Notes under the pieces: model-generated
Seen by the model: the letters and a program-made list of their open reading frames with translations, nothing else
What the model was told of the DNA's origin: nothing
Databases searched by the model: none
Assembly (NCBI RefSeq): GCF_008086045.1
Contig: NZ_VSEY01000054.1
Coordinates: 1-64,000, forward strand
DNA: 64,000 bases
Direction: 5' to 3'
Source of the DNA: Nonomuraea sp. PA05
Lineage (GTDB): Bacteria > Actinomycetota > Actinomycetes > Streptosporangiales > Streptosporangiaceae
Position numbers and translations under genes: made by a program
Shown: in pieces, positions 36,205 through 45,384 of the stretch
How the letters are laid out: each line of letters opens with the position of its first letter
How positions within the stretch are numbered: position 1 is the first letter of the stretch

Positions 36205-36930
36205 GTGAACCGTACCGACCGGCTCTACGCGCTCGTCGAGGACCTGCGCGCCATCGCCCCCCGCTGCCGCTCCGCCCGTGAGCTGTCCCAGCGGTTCGAG
36301 GTGAGCGTGCGCACGATCGAGCGCGACATCACCGCGTTGCAGGAGTCGGGCGTGCCGATCTACGCGGAGCCGGGCCGCAAGGGCGGTTACGCCATCGACA
36401 AGAAGATGTCGCTGCCCCCGCTCAACTTCACCCCGGCCGAGGCCGTGGCCATCGCCGTGGCGCTCAGCCAGGCCGGCGACCAGCCGTTCGGGCGCCAGGC
36501 GCGCAGCGCCTTACGCAAGGTGGTGGCGGCCATGCCGGGGCCCGAGGGCGACCTGGCCAGAGAGCTGGCGCGGCGGGTGCAGCTCGTCCACCTGCCGCCC
36601 GAGCAGGGCGAGATCCAGCCGCTCGGCGCCGAGGGCATCTCCAGGGCCATCGAGGAGGCGCTGCTGCGGCGGCGCGTGCTGCGCCTCGAGTACGCCGACG
36701 CCAAGGGCGCCATCACCTCACGCGACGTGGAGCCCGGGGTCTTCTTGGGCGGGCGCGGCGGGTTCTGGTATCTCGTCGCGTGGTGCCGGCTCCGCGACGA
36801 CGTGCGCGTCTTCCGCCTCGACCGCATCGCCGCCGCCACCGTCACCGCCGAGCGCTGTCCCGACCGGCCGCTCGAAGGCTTCGCCACCGACGTGCCCGAG
36901 ATGGTCGTGCACGGCACTCTGCTCGATTAG
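36205..36930 (+). CDS. HTH/WYL-domain transcriptional regulator
   Basis: A 241-residue YafY-type regulator. The DeoR-like HTH_11 domain (about 3-58) contains SARELSQRFEVSVRTIERDI. The WYL domain (about 150-215) carries the ligand pocket; the motif reads FWYLVAWCRLRDDVRVFRLDRI. WYL proteins sense nucleotides or other small molecules and control defence, DNA repair or metabolic genes. The nearest target may be the VOC gene 77 bp downstream. GTG 36205 is chosen because of the -10 hexamer 7 nt upstream; a longer frame lacks a conserved N-terminus. Confidence 0.88.
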   Translation: MNRTDRLYALVEDLRAIAPRCRSARELSQRFEVSVRTIERDITALQESGVPIYAEPGRKGGYAIDKKMSLPPLNFTPAEAVAIAVALSQAGDQPFGRQARSALRKVVAAMPGPEGDLARELARRVQLVHLPPEQGEIQPLGAEGISRAIEEALLRRRVLRLEYADAKGAITSRDVEPGVFLGGRGGFWYLVAWCRLRDDVRVFRLDRIAAATVTAERCPDRPLEGFATDVPEMVVHGTLLD

Positions 36931-37007
36931 TCAATAGAAAACACCGACATAGGGTTGTCGCCAACACGTTAGATCGTTGTCTTGTTCGAGAAACAGAGGA
37001 GATGGCG

Positions 37008-37364
37008 ATGGATAACACGGTGACCTGGTTCGAGGTCGCGACCGACGACCCGGAAGGCGCCGAACGGTTCTACGGCGGGCTGTTCGGGTGGGCGTTCAGC
37101 GCCGGAGAGGGCCCGATCGACTACCGGATGATCGGATTTCCGGGCGGCGGGCAGCCGGCGGGCGGGCTGTTCGGCACCAAGGGCGAGTTCCCCGCCCACG
37201 CCGTCTTCCACGTGCAGGTGGCCGACGTCGAGGAGACCTGCGCCAAGAGCGAGTCGCTGGGCGGCAAGGTGGTCATGAAGGTGATCGACGACGGCGCCGG
37301 CACCGACTTCGCCTATCTGCGTGACACCTCGGGCAGCGTCTTCGGAGTCTTCCACCGCAGGTGA
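37008..37364 (+). CDS. VOC-family protein
   Basis: A 118-residue glyoxalase-fold protein: TWFEVATDDPEGAERFYGGL (about 6-25), then FHVQVADVEETC and a C-terminal LRDTSGSVFGVF. The substrate is unknown. ATG 37008 has GAGGAG 6 nt upstream; ATG 37002 overlaps that site. A strong terminator follows at 37454. Confidence 0.87.
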   Translation: MDNTVTWFEVATDDPEGAERFYGGLFGWAFSAGEGPIDYRMIGFPGGGQPAGGLFGTKGEFPAHAVFHVQVADVEETCAKSESLGGKVVMKVIDDGAGTDFAYLRDTSGSVFGVFHRR

Positions 37365-37453
37365 TGATCCGCTCTGCCGCCGGGGGCGCGCCTTCCCCGC
37401 GACGACCCGGCAGCGAGCGGACCGCGTCCCCCTCCGGGAGCGGTTCACCCCTC

Positions 37454-37505
37454 GCCCTGGACACGCCGCCGATCGCCGAGCGGCGGCGCGTCCAGGGCCT
37501 TTCTC
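37454..37505 (+). terminator. strong intrinsic terminator after the VOC gene
   Basis: Arms 37454-37471 and 37481-37498 pair over 17 of 18 positions (GCCCTGGAC and CGCCGCCG with one A/C mismatch), with a 9-nt loop followed by CCTTTCT. It stands between convergent genes. Confidence 0.85.
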
Positions 37506-37545
37506 GCAAGCGCGCCGGGCCCTCTTCCGGAAGGCGCGTTCTCTT

Positions 37546-38301
37546 TCAGAAGGCGGCGGCGGGCAGCCAGCGCTCCAGCAGCGCCCGGTCGCCGAACACG
37601 GCGAAGGTGTCGGGCGAGCGCCGCCCGTACAGCAGGAGCAGCAGGTCGCTCACCGGCCCGCGCACCGCGACGTCGCCCTTGGCGTGCCCGCGCGCCCACT
37701 CGATCCTCCCGGCGGGACCCTGCGTGATGGTCCACTCGCCATCGGCGTCGGTGGCGTGGAGGTGGATCGTGGCCCCCTCCGCGCCGAGCTCGGCCAGGGA
37801 CCTGGTGACCCACACGGCCGACGGCAGGTTGTGCAGGAACTCCTCGACCCCGTCGATCGCGGTCTCCGCCGGGATCTCCGGGCCGGCGCCGAGCGCGAGC
37901 TCGGCGTCGGCCCGGTGCACCACCAGCTCGAAGAGCATCCGGCGCGGCCACCACGCCGCCCGCCTGTCGGGGCCCCACGTCCACACCTGCATGGACGGGT
38001 CGGTCGCCCGCAGCACCTCGGCCATCTCGGCGGCCCCCGCCGCCAGCCAGGCCACGTCGCCGCTGCGCCCCTCGGCCAGCCCGTCGGGCACCTGCCGCGA
38101 CCAGACGCGCTCCTGGACGCGGTTGCGCAGCATGTGCGTGGTCCATCGGTGCGTCCGGCCGACGTGGGTGATCAGCTCGGCGAGCGTCCATCCCGGGCAC
38201 GTCGGCACCGGGACGGACAGGTCGCCCGCCAGGGCCGCCAGCCGGGCGGCCTCCGTCTCGATCTGAGCGATCCGCGAGTGGTAGTCCTGGAAATCCGTCA
38301 C
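37546..38301 (-). CDS. DinB-like maleylpyruvate isomerase-family protein
   Basis: A 251-residue actinobacterial protein with an N-terminal mycothiol-dependent metalloenzyme (DinB) domain. It has CPGWTLAELITHVGRTHRW (about 34-52) and the metal-binding ExxxH in FELVVHRADAE, plus a C-terminal MDMPI-type domain. Family members use mycothiol as cofactor; this subgroup's substrate is unknown. GTG 38301 is chosen because the conserved N-terminus begins there. Confidence 0.83.
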   Translation of the reverse strand: MTDFQDYHSRIAQIETEAARLAALAGDLSVPVPTCPGWTLAELITHVGRTHRWTTHMLRNRVQERVWSRQVPDGLAEGRSGDVAWLAAGAAEMAEVLRATDPSMQVWTWGPDRRAAWWPRRMLFELVVHRADAELALGAGPEIPAETAIDGVEEFLHNLPSAVWVTRSLAELGAEGATIHLHATDADGEWTITQGPAGRIEWARGHAKGDVAVRGPVSDLLLLLYGRRSPDTFAVFGDRALLERWLPAAAF

Positions 38302-38311
38302 CCGGCTCAGA

Positions 38312-39817
38312 CTAGGCCGCCGGGCAGCTCGCGCCCTTGCCGGGCACCTTGCCGTCGAGCAGGTAGGCGTCCACGAGCCCCTGGACGCACTTGCTGCCCG
38401 ACAGGTACGCGCCGTGCCCCTCACCCTCGTAGGTGACCAGCGTCGCGGTCTTGAGCTGGGCCGTCAGCTTCGGCGCCCACTCGTACGGCGTGGCGGGGTC
38501 GCCCTTGCCACCCACCACCACGATCGGCGCGGAGCCGGTGGCGTTCACGTGCCGCGCCTCGTCGCTGCCCTTGGCCGGCCACACCCGGCACAGCCCGCCC
38601 GAGCCCTCGCTGCCGAACAGCGGCGAGATCTTCAGCGCGGCCTCCTCGGTGCGCCGCAGCGTCGCCTCGTCGGGCCGTTCGGCGGTGTCGACGCAGGTGA
38701 TGGCCGGGAAGCTGGTCATCTGCGTGGAGTAGGAGCCGTCGGGGCTGCGCCCGGTGTAGGAGTCGGCCAGGTACAGCAGCGCCTCGCCGTCGCCCTTCAG
38801 CGCCGCGCCCAGCGCCTCCTCCAGGAACGGCCAGGTCAGCTCCGAGTACAGCGCGGCGGCCACGCCCGTGGAGGCCAGGCCCTGGGTGAGCTGGCGGTTG
38901 CCGACCTTCAGCGGCTGCGCGGTGAGCTGGTTGAGCAGGTTCTCGACGTTGGTGTTGGCGGTGGCCTGGTCCTTGCCGATCGCGCAGGTCTCCTTCACGC
39001 AGGCGCGCAGGAAGCTCTCGTACGCCTTCTGGAAGCCGCGGGTCTGCGCCAGCGTGCGCTGCTCGAACGTGACCGTCGGGTCGAGCGGCGCGTCGAGCAC
39101 CATGCGGCCCACGTTCTTGGGGAACAGGGTGGCGTAGACGCCGCCGAGCTGGGTGCCGTACGACATGCCGACGTAGTTGAGCTTGGGGTCGCCCACGGCG
39201 TCGCGGATGCGGTCCATGTCGCGGGCGGCGTTCACGGTGCCGACGTACGGCAGGACCTTGCCGGAGTTCTGCTGGCAGAGCGCGGCGAAGCGCTTGTTGG
39301 CCGCCGCGACCTGCCTGTCCGTCTCGTCGTCCGGCGGCAGCGTGTCCAGCGCGACGAACGTGTCCATCTGGGCGCCGTCGCCGCAGCGCACGCCGGAGCT
39401 GCGCTCGACGCCGCGCGGGTCGAAGCTGATCAGGTCGTAGCGGGCGCGCAGCGCGGTGAGCGCCTTGGCGGCCTGGTCGAGCGTGTCGACGCCGGACGCG
39501 CCTGGGCCGCCGAAGTTGAACACCACGGAGCCCAGCTTGTTCTGGCCCGTGGCGGGCAGCTTGATCAGCGCCAGGTCCAGTTTCCCGCCGTCGGGCTTGG
39601 CGTAGTCGAGGGGCACCGCGAGCTTGCCGCACCGCACCGAGGCGTCCTGCCGGGCGGGCGGCTCGCCGTCAGGGCGCTTGATGTCCGTGCAGGCACCCCA
39701 GGCGATCTTGTCGGAAGCGGCGGTGGACTCGGCCGAGGGCCCCGAAGCGGGCTCGGCGGGCACTGTGGAGCAACCGGCGGCCACCAGGAGCAGGGCGGCG
39801 GCTGTGACGCGACGCAT
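38312..39817 (-). CDS. secreted lipoprotein alpha/beta hydrolase, tripeptidyl-aminopeptidase type
   Basis: A 501-residue serine hydrolase of the SlpD/SlpE (TAP-like) family. The signal peptide ends in the lipobox LVAAGC at about residue 16, so it is anchored to the outside of the membrane. The nucleophile elbow is GMSYGTQLGG, the oxyanion motif FNFGGPGASG, and the acid and base lie in GKGDPATPYEW and GEGHGAYL. It releases tripeptides or processes secreted proteins in relatives. ATG 39817 begins the signal peptide. Confidence 0.9.
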   Translation of the reverse strand: MRRVTAAALLLVAAGCSTVPAEPASGPSAESTAASDKIAWGACTDIKRPDGEPPARQDASVRCGKLAVPLDYAKPDGGKLDLALIKLPATGQNKLGSVVFNFGGPGASGVDTLDQAAKALTALRARYDLISFDPRGVERSSGVRCGDGAQMDTFVALDTLPPDDETDRQVAAANKRFAALCQQNSGKVLPYVGTVNAARDMDRIRDAVGDPKLNYVGMSYGTQLGGVYATLFPKNVGRMVLDAPLDPTVTFEQRTLAQTRGFQKAYESFLRACVKETCAIGKDQATANTNVENLLNQLTAQPLKVGNRQLTQGLASTGVAAALYSELTWPFLEEALGAALKGDGEALLYLADSYTGRSPDGSYSTQMTSFPAITCVDTAERPDEATLRRTEEAALKISPLFGSEGSGGLCRVWPAKGSDEARHVNATGSAPIVVVGGKGDPATPYEWAPKLTAQLKTATLVTYEGEGHGAYLSGSKCVQGLVDAYLLDGKVPGKGASCPAA

Positions 39818-39886
39818 GACGAACTTCCCCTCACATATCTCAGGGGGAAGTAGTGCCCACAATACGTGACCGTGCACCAAACCAGG

Positions 39887-39925
39887 GTGAGGCGGCACGT
39901 ACCCCTCCTGAACGTGCCGCCTCAC
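39887..39925. terminator. perfect 14-bp hairpin upstream of the hydrolase gene
   Basis: GTGAGGCGGCACGT (39887-39900) and ACGTGCCGCCTCAC (39912-39925) pair perfectly with an 11-nt loop. It is the second of two tandem hairpins downstream of aceE. Confidence 0.7.
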
Positions 39926-39957
39926 CAGGCCAAACGGCGCGGACGGCCGGATATGAC

Positions 39958-39991
39958 GGCGCTCCCGCGAATATTTCTTCGCGGGAGCGCC
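39958..39991 (-). terminator. aceE terminator, perfect 14-bp stem
   Basis: GGCGCTCCCGCGAA (39958-39971) and TTCGCGGGAGCGCC (39978-39991) pair perfectly around the loop TATTTC, 14 bp past the aceE stop. There is no U-tract on the aceE strand. Confidence 0.8.
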
Positions 39992-40004
39992 CTTGCTGGA
40001 TGCC

Positions 40005-42752
40005 TCAGACGCCCATGGACTGGGTGTCGTTGCTCTCCGCGCCGCCGGCCTCGGTGACGCCGTTCTTCAGGTGGTACCTGGCGATCGCCTCGCGCAGCAC
40101 CTCGCCGTCGAGCTCGCCCCGCTTGACCAGGCTGGTCAGCACGGCCAGCGTGATCGAGGCGGCGTCCACGTGGAAGTGGCGGCGCAGCGCCGAGCGGGTG
40201 TCGGACAGGCCGAACCCGTCGGTGCCCAGCGAGGACCAGTCACCCGGCACCCACTGCGCGATCTGGTCCTGGACGGCCTTCATGTAGTCGCTGACGCCCA
40301 CGAACGGGCCCTGGGCCTGCGAGAGGACCTGGGTGACGTAGGGGACGCGCTGCTCGGCGTCCGGGTTGAGCAGGTTGTGCTCCTCGCACGCCAGCGCGTC
40401 GCGGCGCAGCTCCGACCACGACGTCGCCGACCACACGTCGGCCGACACGCCCCAGTCTTCGGCCAGCAGCCGCTGCGCCTCGATCGCCCACGGGCCCGCC
40501 ACGCCGGAGGACAGGATGTTGGCCTTCGGGCCCTGCGCCTGCGGGCCGTCGGCGAACTTGTACAGGCCCTTGAGCAGGCCCTGCACGTCGAGGTTGGCCG
40601 GCTCGGCGGGCTGGACGTAGGGCTCGTTGTAGACGGTGAGGTAGTAGAAGACGTTCTCCTGCTCCTCGCCGTACATGCGGCGCAGGCCGTCCTTGACGAT
40701 GTAGGCGGTCTCGTAGGCCCAGGACGGGTCGTAGGAGACGGCGGCCGGGTTCGTCGAGGCGATGAGCGGCGTGTGGCCGTCCTCGTGCTGCAGGCCCTCG
40801 CCGTTCAGCGTGGTGCGGCCGGCCGTGGCGCCCAGCAGGAAGCCGCGCGTCATCTGGTCGGCCATCTGCCACATCTGGTCGCCGGTGCGCTGCCAGCCGA
40901 ACATCGAGTAGAAGATGTAGATCGGGATCATGTGCTCGCCGTGCGTGGCGTACGACGTGCCGGCCGCGGTCGTGGAGGCCATCGACCCGGCCTCGTTGAT
41001 GCCCTCGTGCAGGATCTGACCGACGGTCGACTCCTTGTACGACAGCAGCAGCTCGCGGTCGACGGCCTCGTACGTCTGGCCGTGCGGCGAGTAGATCTTC
41101 GCGCTCGGGAACATGGCGTCCATGCCGAACGTCCTGGCCTCGTCGGGGATGATCGGCACGAACCGCTTGCCGATCTCCTTGTCGCGCATGAGGTCCTTCA
41201 GCAGCCGGACGAAGGCCATGGTGGTGGCCACCTGCTGCTTGCCCGAGCCCTTGGAGAACTGCTTGTAGACCTCGTCGCCCGGAAGCTGCAGCGGCTTGGC
41301 GCGCACCACGCGCTTGGGCAGCACGCCGCCGAGCGCCGCGCGGCGCTCCTTCATGTACTGGATCTCGGGGTCGTTCTCGCCCGGGTGGAAGTACGGGGGC
41401 AGGTCGCCCTCCAGGGCCGAGTCGGGGATCGGCAGGTAGAGCCGGTCCCTGAACTCCTTCAGCTCGGCCTTGGTGAGCTTCTTCATCTGGTGGGTGGCGT
41501 TGCGCGCCTCGAAGTCCTTGCCCAGCGTCCAGCCCTTGATGGTCTGGGCGAGGATCACCGTCGGCTGGCCGACGTGCTCGCGGGCCGCCTTGAACGCCGC
41601 GTACACCTTGCGGTAGTCGTGGCCGCCGCGCGACAGCTTGCGGATGTCGTCGTCGTTCAGGTGCTCGACCATCTTGCGCAGGCGCGGGTCGGAGCCGAAG
41701 AAGTTGTCGCGGATGTAGCCGCCGGACTCGACCGAGTAGGTCTGGAACTGGCCGTCGGGCGTGGTGTTCATCTGGTTGACCAGCACGCCGTCGACGTCGG
41801 CCGCCAGCAGCGGGTCCCAGTCGCGGCCCCAGACGACCTTGATCACGTTCCAGCCGGCGCCGCGGAAGTACGACTCCAGCTCCTGGATGATCTTGCCGTT
41901 GCCGCGTACCGGACCGTCGAGCCGCTGCAGGTTGCAGTTGATCACGAACGTGAGGTTGTCGAGCTCCTCGCGCGCGGCCAGGCCGATCGCGCCGAGCGAC
42001 TCGGGCTCGTCCATCTCGCCGTCGCCCAGGAACGCCCAGACGTGGCTGCGGCTGGTGTCCTTGATCTCGCGGTTGAGCAGGTAGCGGTTGAACCGCGCCT
42101 GGTAGATCGCGCCGATCGGGCCCAGGCCCATCGAGACCGTCGGGAACTCCCAGAAGTCCGGCATCAGGCGCGGGTGCGGGTAGGAGGGCAGGCCGTGGAA
42201 GCCGTGCGACAGCTCCTGGCGGAACGCGTCGAGCTGCGCCTCGTTGAGCCGGCCCTCGAGGAAGGCGCGGGCGTAGATGCCCGGCGCCGCGTGCCCCTGG
42301 AAGAAGACCTGGTCGCCCGACTCGCCGTGGTCCTTGCCGCGGAAGAAGTGGTTGAATCCCACCTCGTACAGGGAGGCGGCCGAGGCGTAGGTGGCGATGT
42401 GACCGCCCACGTTGGTGCGGGCGTTGGCCCTGGACACCATGACGGCCGCGTTCCAGCGGATATAGGCGCGGATGCGGCGCTCGACGTGCTCGTCGCCCGG
42501 GAACCAGGGCTCGCGCTCCGGCGGGATCGTGTTGATGTAGTCGGTGCTGCGCAGGCCCGGCACGCCGACCTGGTGCTCGCGGGCGCGCTCGAGCATGCGG
42601 AGCATGAGGTAGCGGGCTCTGGTGCGGCCTTCGGTCTTGACGACGTTGTCGAGAGACTCGAGCCACTCGTTGGTCTCGCTGGGGTCGACATCAGGCAGCT
42701 GGCTGGGTAGGCCGTCGCTGATGATCGAGAATCGCTGGCGTCCGGAAGCCAC
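40005..42752 (-). CDS. aceE: pyruvate dehydrogenase E1 component, homodimeric type
   Basis: A 915-residue thiamine-diphosphate enzyme that decarboxylates pyruvate and passes the acetyl group to lipoyl-E2. The TPP/Mg site is seen in FLGDGEMDEPESLGAIGLA with the downstream Asn of INCNLQRLDGPV; HIATYASAASLYEVGFNHFF is typical of AceE. Actinobacteria use this homodimeric E1 with a 2-oxoglutarate/pyruvate dehydrogenase supercomplex. GTG 42752 gives the usual N-terminus MASGRQRF; longer in-frame starts add about 55 unrelated residues. Confidence 0.94.
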   Translation of the reverse strand: MASGRQRFSIISDGLPSQLPDVDPSETNEWLESLDNVVKTEGRTRARYLMLRMLERAREHQVGVPGLRSTDYINTIPPEREPWFPGDEHVERRIRAYIRWNAAVMVSRANARTNVGGHIATYASAASLYEVGFNHFFRGKDHGESGDQVFFQGHAAPGIYARAFLEGRLNEAQLDAFRQELSHGFHGLPSYPHPRLMPDFWEFPTVSMGLGPIGAIYQARFNRYLLNREIKDTSRSHVWAFLGDGEMDEPESLGAIGLAAREELDNLTFVINCNLQRLDGPVRGNGKIIQELESYFRGAGWNVIKVVWGRDWDPLLAADVDGVLVNQMNTTPDGQFQTYSVESGGYIRDNFFGSDPRLRKMVEHLNDDDIRKLSRGGHDYRKVYAAFKAAREHVGQPTVILAQTIKGWTLGKDFEARNATHQMKKLTKAELKEFRDRLYLPIPDSALEGDLPPYFHPGENDPEIQYMKERRAALGGVLPKRVVRAKPLQLPGDEVYKQFSKGSGKQQVATTMAFVRLLKDLMRDKEIGKRFVPIIPDEARTFGMDAMFPSAKIYSPHGQTYEAVDRELLLSYKESTVGQILHEGINEAGSMASTTAAGTSYATHGEHMIPIYIFYSMFGWQRTGDQMWQMADQMTRGFLLGATAGRTTLNGEGLQHEDGHTPLIASTNPAAVSYDPSWAYETAYIVKDGLRRMYGEEQENVFYYLTVYNEPYVQPAEPANLDVQGLLKGLYKFADGPQAQGPKANILSSGVAGPWAIEAQRLLAEDWGVSADVWSATSWSELRRDALACEEHNLLNPDAEQRVPYVTQVLSQAQGPFVGVSDYMKAVQDQIAQWVPGDWSSLGTDGFGLSDTRSALRRHFHVDAASITLAVLTSLVKRGELDGEVLREAIARYHLKNGVTEAGGAESNDTQSMGV

Positions 42753-42917
42753 TGGGTCTCGCCTTCCGAGATGGACTGATGTCTGGTCTGGGTCGCCTTC
42801 CATCCTGGTCGCTAGCCGTAGAAAACGCATCTCTACTGGCCGGTAACCAGAGTGTCCCTGCTGGCAGGGCCATCTACGATGGCCTAGACCACCGATGGTA
42901 GGACGAATCGGTACCAA

Positions 42918-42945
42918 AGGTTACATCGCGGGAGCAATTTAACAA
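42918..42945 (-). promoter_or_regulatory. aceE promoter
   Basis: On the minus strand TTGTTA (42945-42940) and TAACCT (42923-42918) are spaced by 16 nt, the best -35/-10 pair upstream of aceE. It predicts a leader of about 160 nt. Confidence 0.6.
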
Positions 42946-43396
42946 GACAGGAAAACGGACGAAATTTCGCTCGAATCCATGATGCGCCCGGGATGCCTCC
43001 TTCTGTAGCTCCTAGCCTCCCCGGAGGGAGGCGTGTCACTCGCGGCGGGCGAGTCTAGCCGTCGTGGGTGGAGGGGGAGTGGTGCGGGCCTGGAGCGGGC
43101 GCGTCGCGGGGCCCGGACGGTCGGGTAACACGTCACCGATGACACGTCAGCCCGCACCTCGTGTACTGATCGTTCTCGCGTTCCTTTGTTACGTCGCGTC
43201 CCCCCTTCAGCGCCGGGCCGCGCCCTCACCCAGCGTTGCCGCGTGGTGGCGGGGCGTCCCTGTGGGATGCTGCGGCGCGGGTCCCCGCCTCCGTGTCGGG
43301 TAACGATCTGGTCATCATTTGAGCTCCGCCAGCGCCCGCGGCAAAACTTCGGAATCGCTCTTTTCGTCCGGCTATCCGCGTACCAATGTGGGAGGT
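42946..43396. other. intergenic region with no gene seen
   Basis: About 450 bp between the divergent aceE and DUF1918 genes. It includes a CCTCCCCGGAGGGAGG palindrome near 43015-43030 and two copies of ACACGTCA near 43128-43146. Short frames here lack coding bias. Confidence 0.5.
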
Positions 43397-43579
43397 ATGA
43401 ATGCGACGGTTGGCGACCGGCTCCTGATGCACGGGAATACCGTTGGCGAAAGGGACCGGGGCGGCGTAATCACGGAGGTGCAGGGCACGAACGGCGGGCC
43501 TCCGTACGTGGTGCGGTTCGACGACGGCCACACTGGTCTGGTGTTTCCTGGCCCCGATGCCGTGGTCGTGCCTAAGTAG
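43397..43579 (+). CDS. DUF1918 small beta-barrel protein
   Basis: A 60-residue SH3-like protein of the DUF1918 family, recognised by VGDRLLMHG near the start and YVVRFDDGHTGLVFPGPDA at the end. ATG 43397 has GGGAGG upstream. Function unknown. Confidence 0.85.
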   Translation: MNATVGDRLLMHGNTVGERDRGGVITEVQGTNGGPPYVVRFDDGHTGLVFPGPDAVVVPK

Positions 43580-43588
43580 GATTTCCGT

Positions 43589-43996
43589 GTGAGATCTGAA
43601 ATCATCTCCGTGACCACGGGTTCGCGAGAGACGGTGCACGACATCACGGCCGAATGCGCCGATTTCGTCCGCACCCAGGGTGAGGACGGGTTGCTGCACG
43701 TCTTCGTGCCGCATGCGACGGCGGGCATCGCGCTGCTCGAGCTGGGGTCGGGCAGCGACGACGACCTGCTGGCGGCTCTGGGCGACCTGCTGCCGGCCGA
43801 CGACCGCTGGCGTCATGCCCACGGATCGAAGGGGCACGGCAGGTCACACGTGATGCCCGCGCTGATCCCGCCGTACGCGACCATCCCCGTACTGGGCGGG
43901 CGAATGGCGCTGGGCACGTGGCAGTCGGTCGCGTTGATCGATCTGAACGTCGACAACCGGCAACGCCAGGTTCGCCTGTCGTTTTTGTCTGATTGA
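43589..43996 (+). CDS. YjbQ/UPF0047 family protein
   Basis: A 135-residue protein of the YjbQ family, some members of which have low thiamine-phosphate synthase activity. Conserved features are VFVPHATAGIALLE, the HGSKGHGRSHVMPALIPP segment with its His cluster, and GTWQSVALIDLN. GTG 43589 follows TAGGAT (43577-43582) by 6 nt and lies 9 bp after the DUF1918 stop, so it may be transcribed from its own leaderless promoter. Confidence 0.88.
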   Translation: MRSEIISVTTGSRETVHDITAECADFVRTQGEDGLLHVFVPHATAGIALLELGSGSDDDLLAALGDLLPADDRWRHAHGSKGHGRSHVMPALIPPYATIPVLGGRMALGTWQSVALIDLNVDNRQRQVRLSFLSD

Positions 43997-44113
43997 TTCT
44001 GACCGACTACGGCCGTACCCGTGGCGACCGTTGACGACTGAGGGTCACAGCGTGTGGACTGTGCCGAAGCGATAAACCGCATAAGCGGGGCCACTCAAGC
44101 AGGAGGGATAAAC

Positions 44114-44542
44114 GTGAGCGCGACCGCGGGTCAGGCGCAGGGCGAGCGCGGCCTGGCCGAACGACTCGGCCTCAAGTCGGGTCAGGTGGTGCAGGAGATC
44201 GGTTGGGACGAGGACGTCGACGACGAGCTTCGCGAGTCCATCGAGGACCTGACCGGCAACGAGCTGCTGGACGAGGACAGTTACGACGTCGTGGACGTCG
44301 TGCTGCTGTGGTGGCGCGACGGCGACGGGGACCTCTTCGACGCTCTCACCAACGCCATGCGAGCACTCGCCGATGGCGGCCAGATCTGGCTGCTGACTCC
44401 CAAAGCGGGGCGCGAGGGCCACGTGGAGCCGAGCGACATCGGGGAGGACTCCACGACGGCAGGCCTCTCGCAGACGAGCAGCATCTCGGCCGCACCCGAC
44501 TGGTCCGGGACCAGGCTCGTCCCGCCGAAGGGCAAGAGGTAG
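44114..44542 (+). CDS. DUF3052 family protein
   Basis: A 142-residue conserved actinobacterial protein (DUF3052). It contains LGLKSGQVVQEIGWDEDVDD (about 19-38), VVDVVLLWWRDGDGDL and the C-terminal PDWSGTRLVPPKGKR. GTG 44114 has AGGAGGG about 7 nt upstream. In Streptomyces the same gene order (aceE, DUF3052, peroxiredoxin) is seen. Molecular role unknown. Confidence 0.88.
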   Translation: MSATAGQAQGERGLAERLGLKSGQVVQEIGWDEDVDDELRESIEDLTGNELLDEDSYDVVDVVLLWWRDGDGDLFDALTNAMRALADGGQIWLLTPKAGREGHVEPSDIGEDSTTAGLSQTSSISAAPDWSGTRLVPPKGKR

Positions 44543-44570
44543 GGAGCCTGAGCGCCTGCCGTAGGGCAGG

Positions 44571-45035
44571 ATGATGGCTGTGAACGCACATCCTGCCGAG
44601 GTCGGCGCCCTGGCTCCGGATTTCGAGCTGCAGGACCAGCACGGCACCCCGGTGAGCCTGTCACGGCTCCGGGGCGAGAAGGTCGTGCTGGTCTTCTACC
44701 CGCTGGCGTTCAGCGGGACCTGTTCCAGCGAGCTGTCCGCCCTGCGCGATCAACCGATCGAGGGCGCGCGGCTGCTGACCGTCTCCGTCGACTCCGTCTT
44801 CACGCACCGTGCGTGGGCGGATCGCGAGGGTTACACGTTCTCCCTGCTCTCTGACTTCTGGCCACACGGACAGGTCGCGCAGGCGTACGGTGTGTTCGAT
44901 GAGGCGAAGGGGCTCGCTCAGCGGGGGACCTTCATCATCGACGGCGAGGGCGTGATCCGGTGGTCGGTGGTCAATCCGATCTCCTCCGCACGCGACGTCG
45001 CCGACTACATCAAGGCGCTCGCCGATATTTCATGA
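44571..45035 (+). CDS. AhpE-type one-cysteine peroxiredoxin
   Basis: A 154-residue peroxiredoxin. The peroxidatic Cys51 lies in YPLAFSGTCSSEL, the AhpE-like motif. No resolving cysteine is present, so it is a 1-Cys type reduced by mycothiol/mycoredoxin or thioredoxin. Start could also be ATG 44574 or GTG 44580. It removes peroxides in the cytoplasm. Sits 28 bp after DUF3052. Confidence 0.87.
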   Translation: MMAVNAHPAEVGALAPDFELQDQHGTPVSLSRLRGEKVVLVFYPLAFSGTCSSELSALRDQPIEGARLLTVSVDSVFTHRAWADREGYTFSLLSDFWPHGQVAQAYGVFDEAKGLAQRGTFIIDGEGVIRWSVVNPISSARDVADYIKALADIS

Positions 45036-45066
45036 CTTCGTGGCTTCGTGACTTTCGGAGGGAAGG

Positions 45067-45384
45067 ATGCCCTGCTACCGCTGCGGGGCCCGGCAGACGG
45101 ACCCGGTGCGCGGTGCCAGCCCGTGGCAGCGCGGGGTGCGCAACGAATCCCAGGTGCTGATCTGCCCGGACTGTCAACGGCTGCACGACCTCGACCTCGA
45201 CTCCTGCTCCACCTGCGGGTCCACGGCGCTCATCTGCCGGCTGGGCGAGGTGGAGTGCCGGTCCTGCGGGGCGGTGTGGCTGGCGCGCTCGTCCGAGACC
45301 CTGGACCCGGCTCCGGTGGCGCCGCCGCCGGGGCTGTCGGCTGAGGTCGAGGCAGCGCTCAACCGGGTGCTGGGACGGGCCTGA
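45067..45384 (+). CDS. zinc-ribbon protein
   Basis: A 105-residue protein with four CxxC pairs (CYRC, CPDC, CSTC and CRSC) forming two likely zinc ribbons, followed by a Pro-rich linker and a short helix. GGAGGGAAGG precedes ATG 45067. Function unknown. Confidence 0.75.
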   Translation: MPCYRCGARQTDPVRGASPWQRGVRNESQVLICPDCQRLHDLDLDSCSTCGSTALICRLGEVECRSCGAVWLARSSETLDPAPVAPPPGLSAEVEAALNRVLGRA

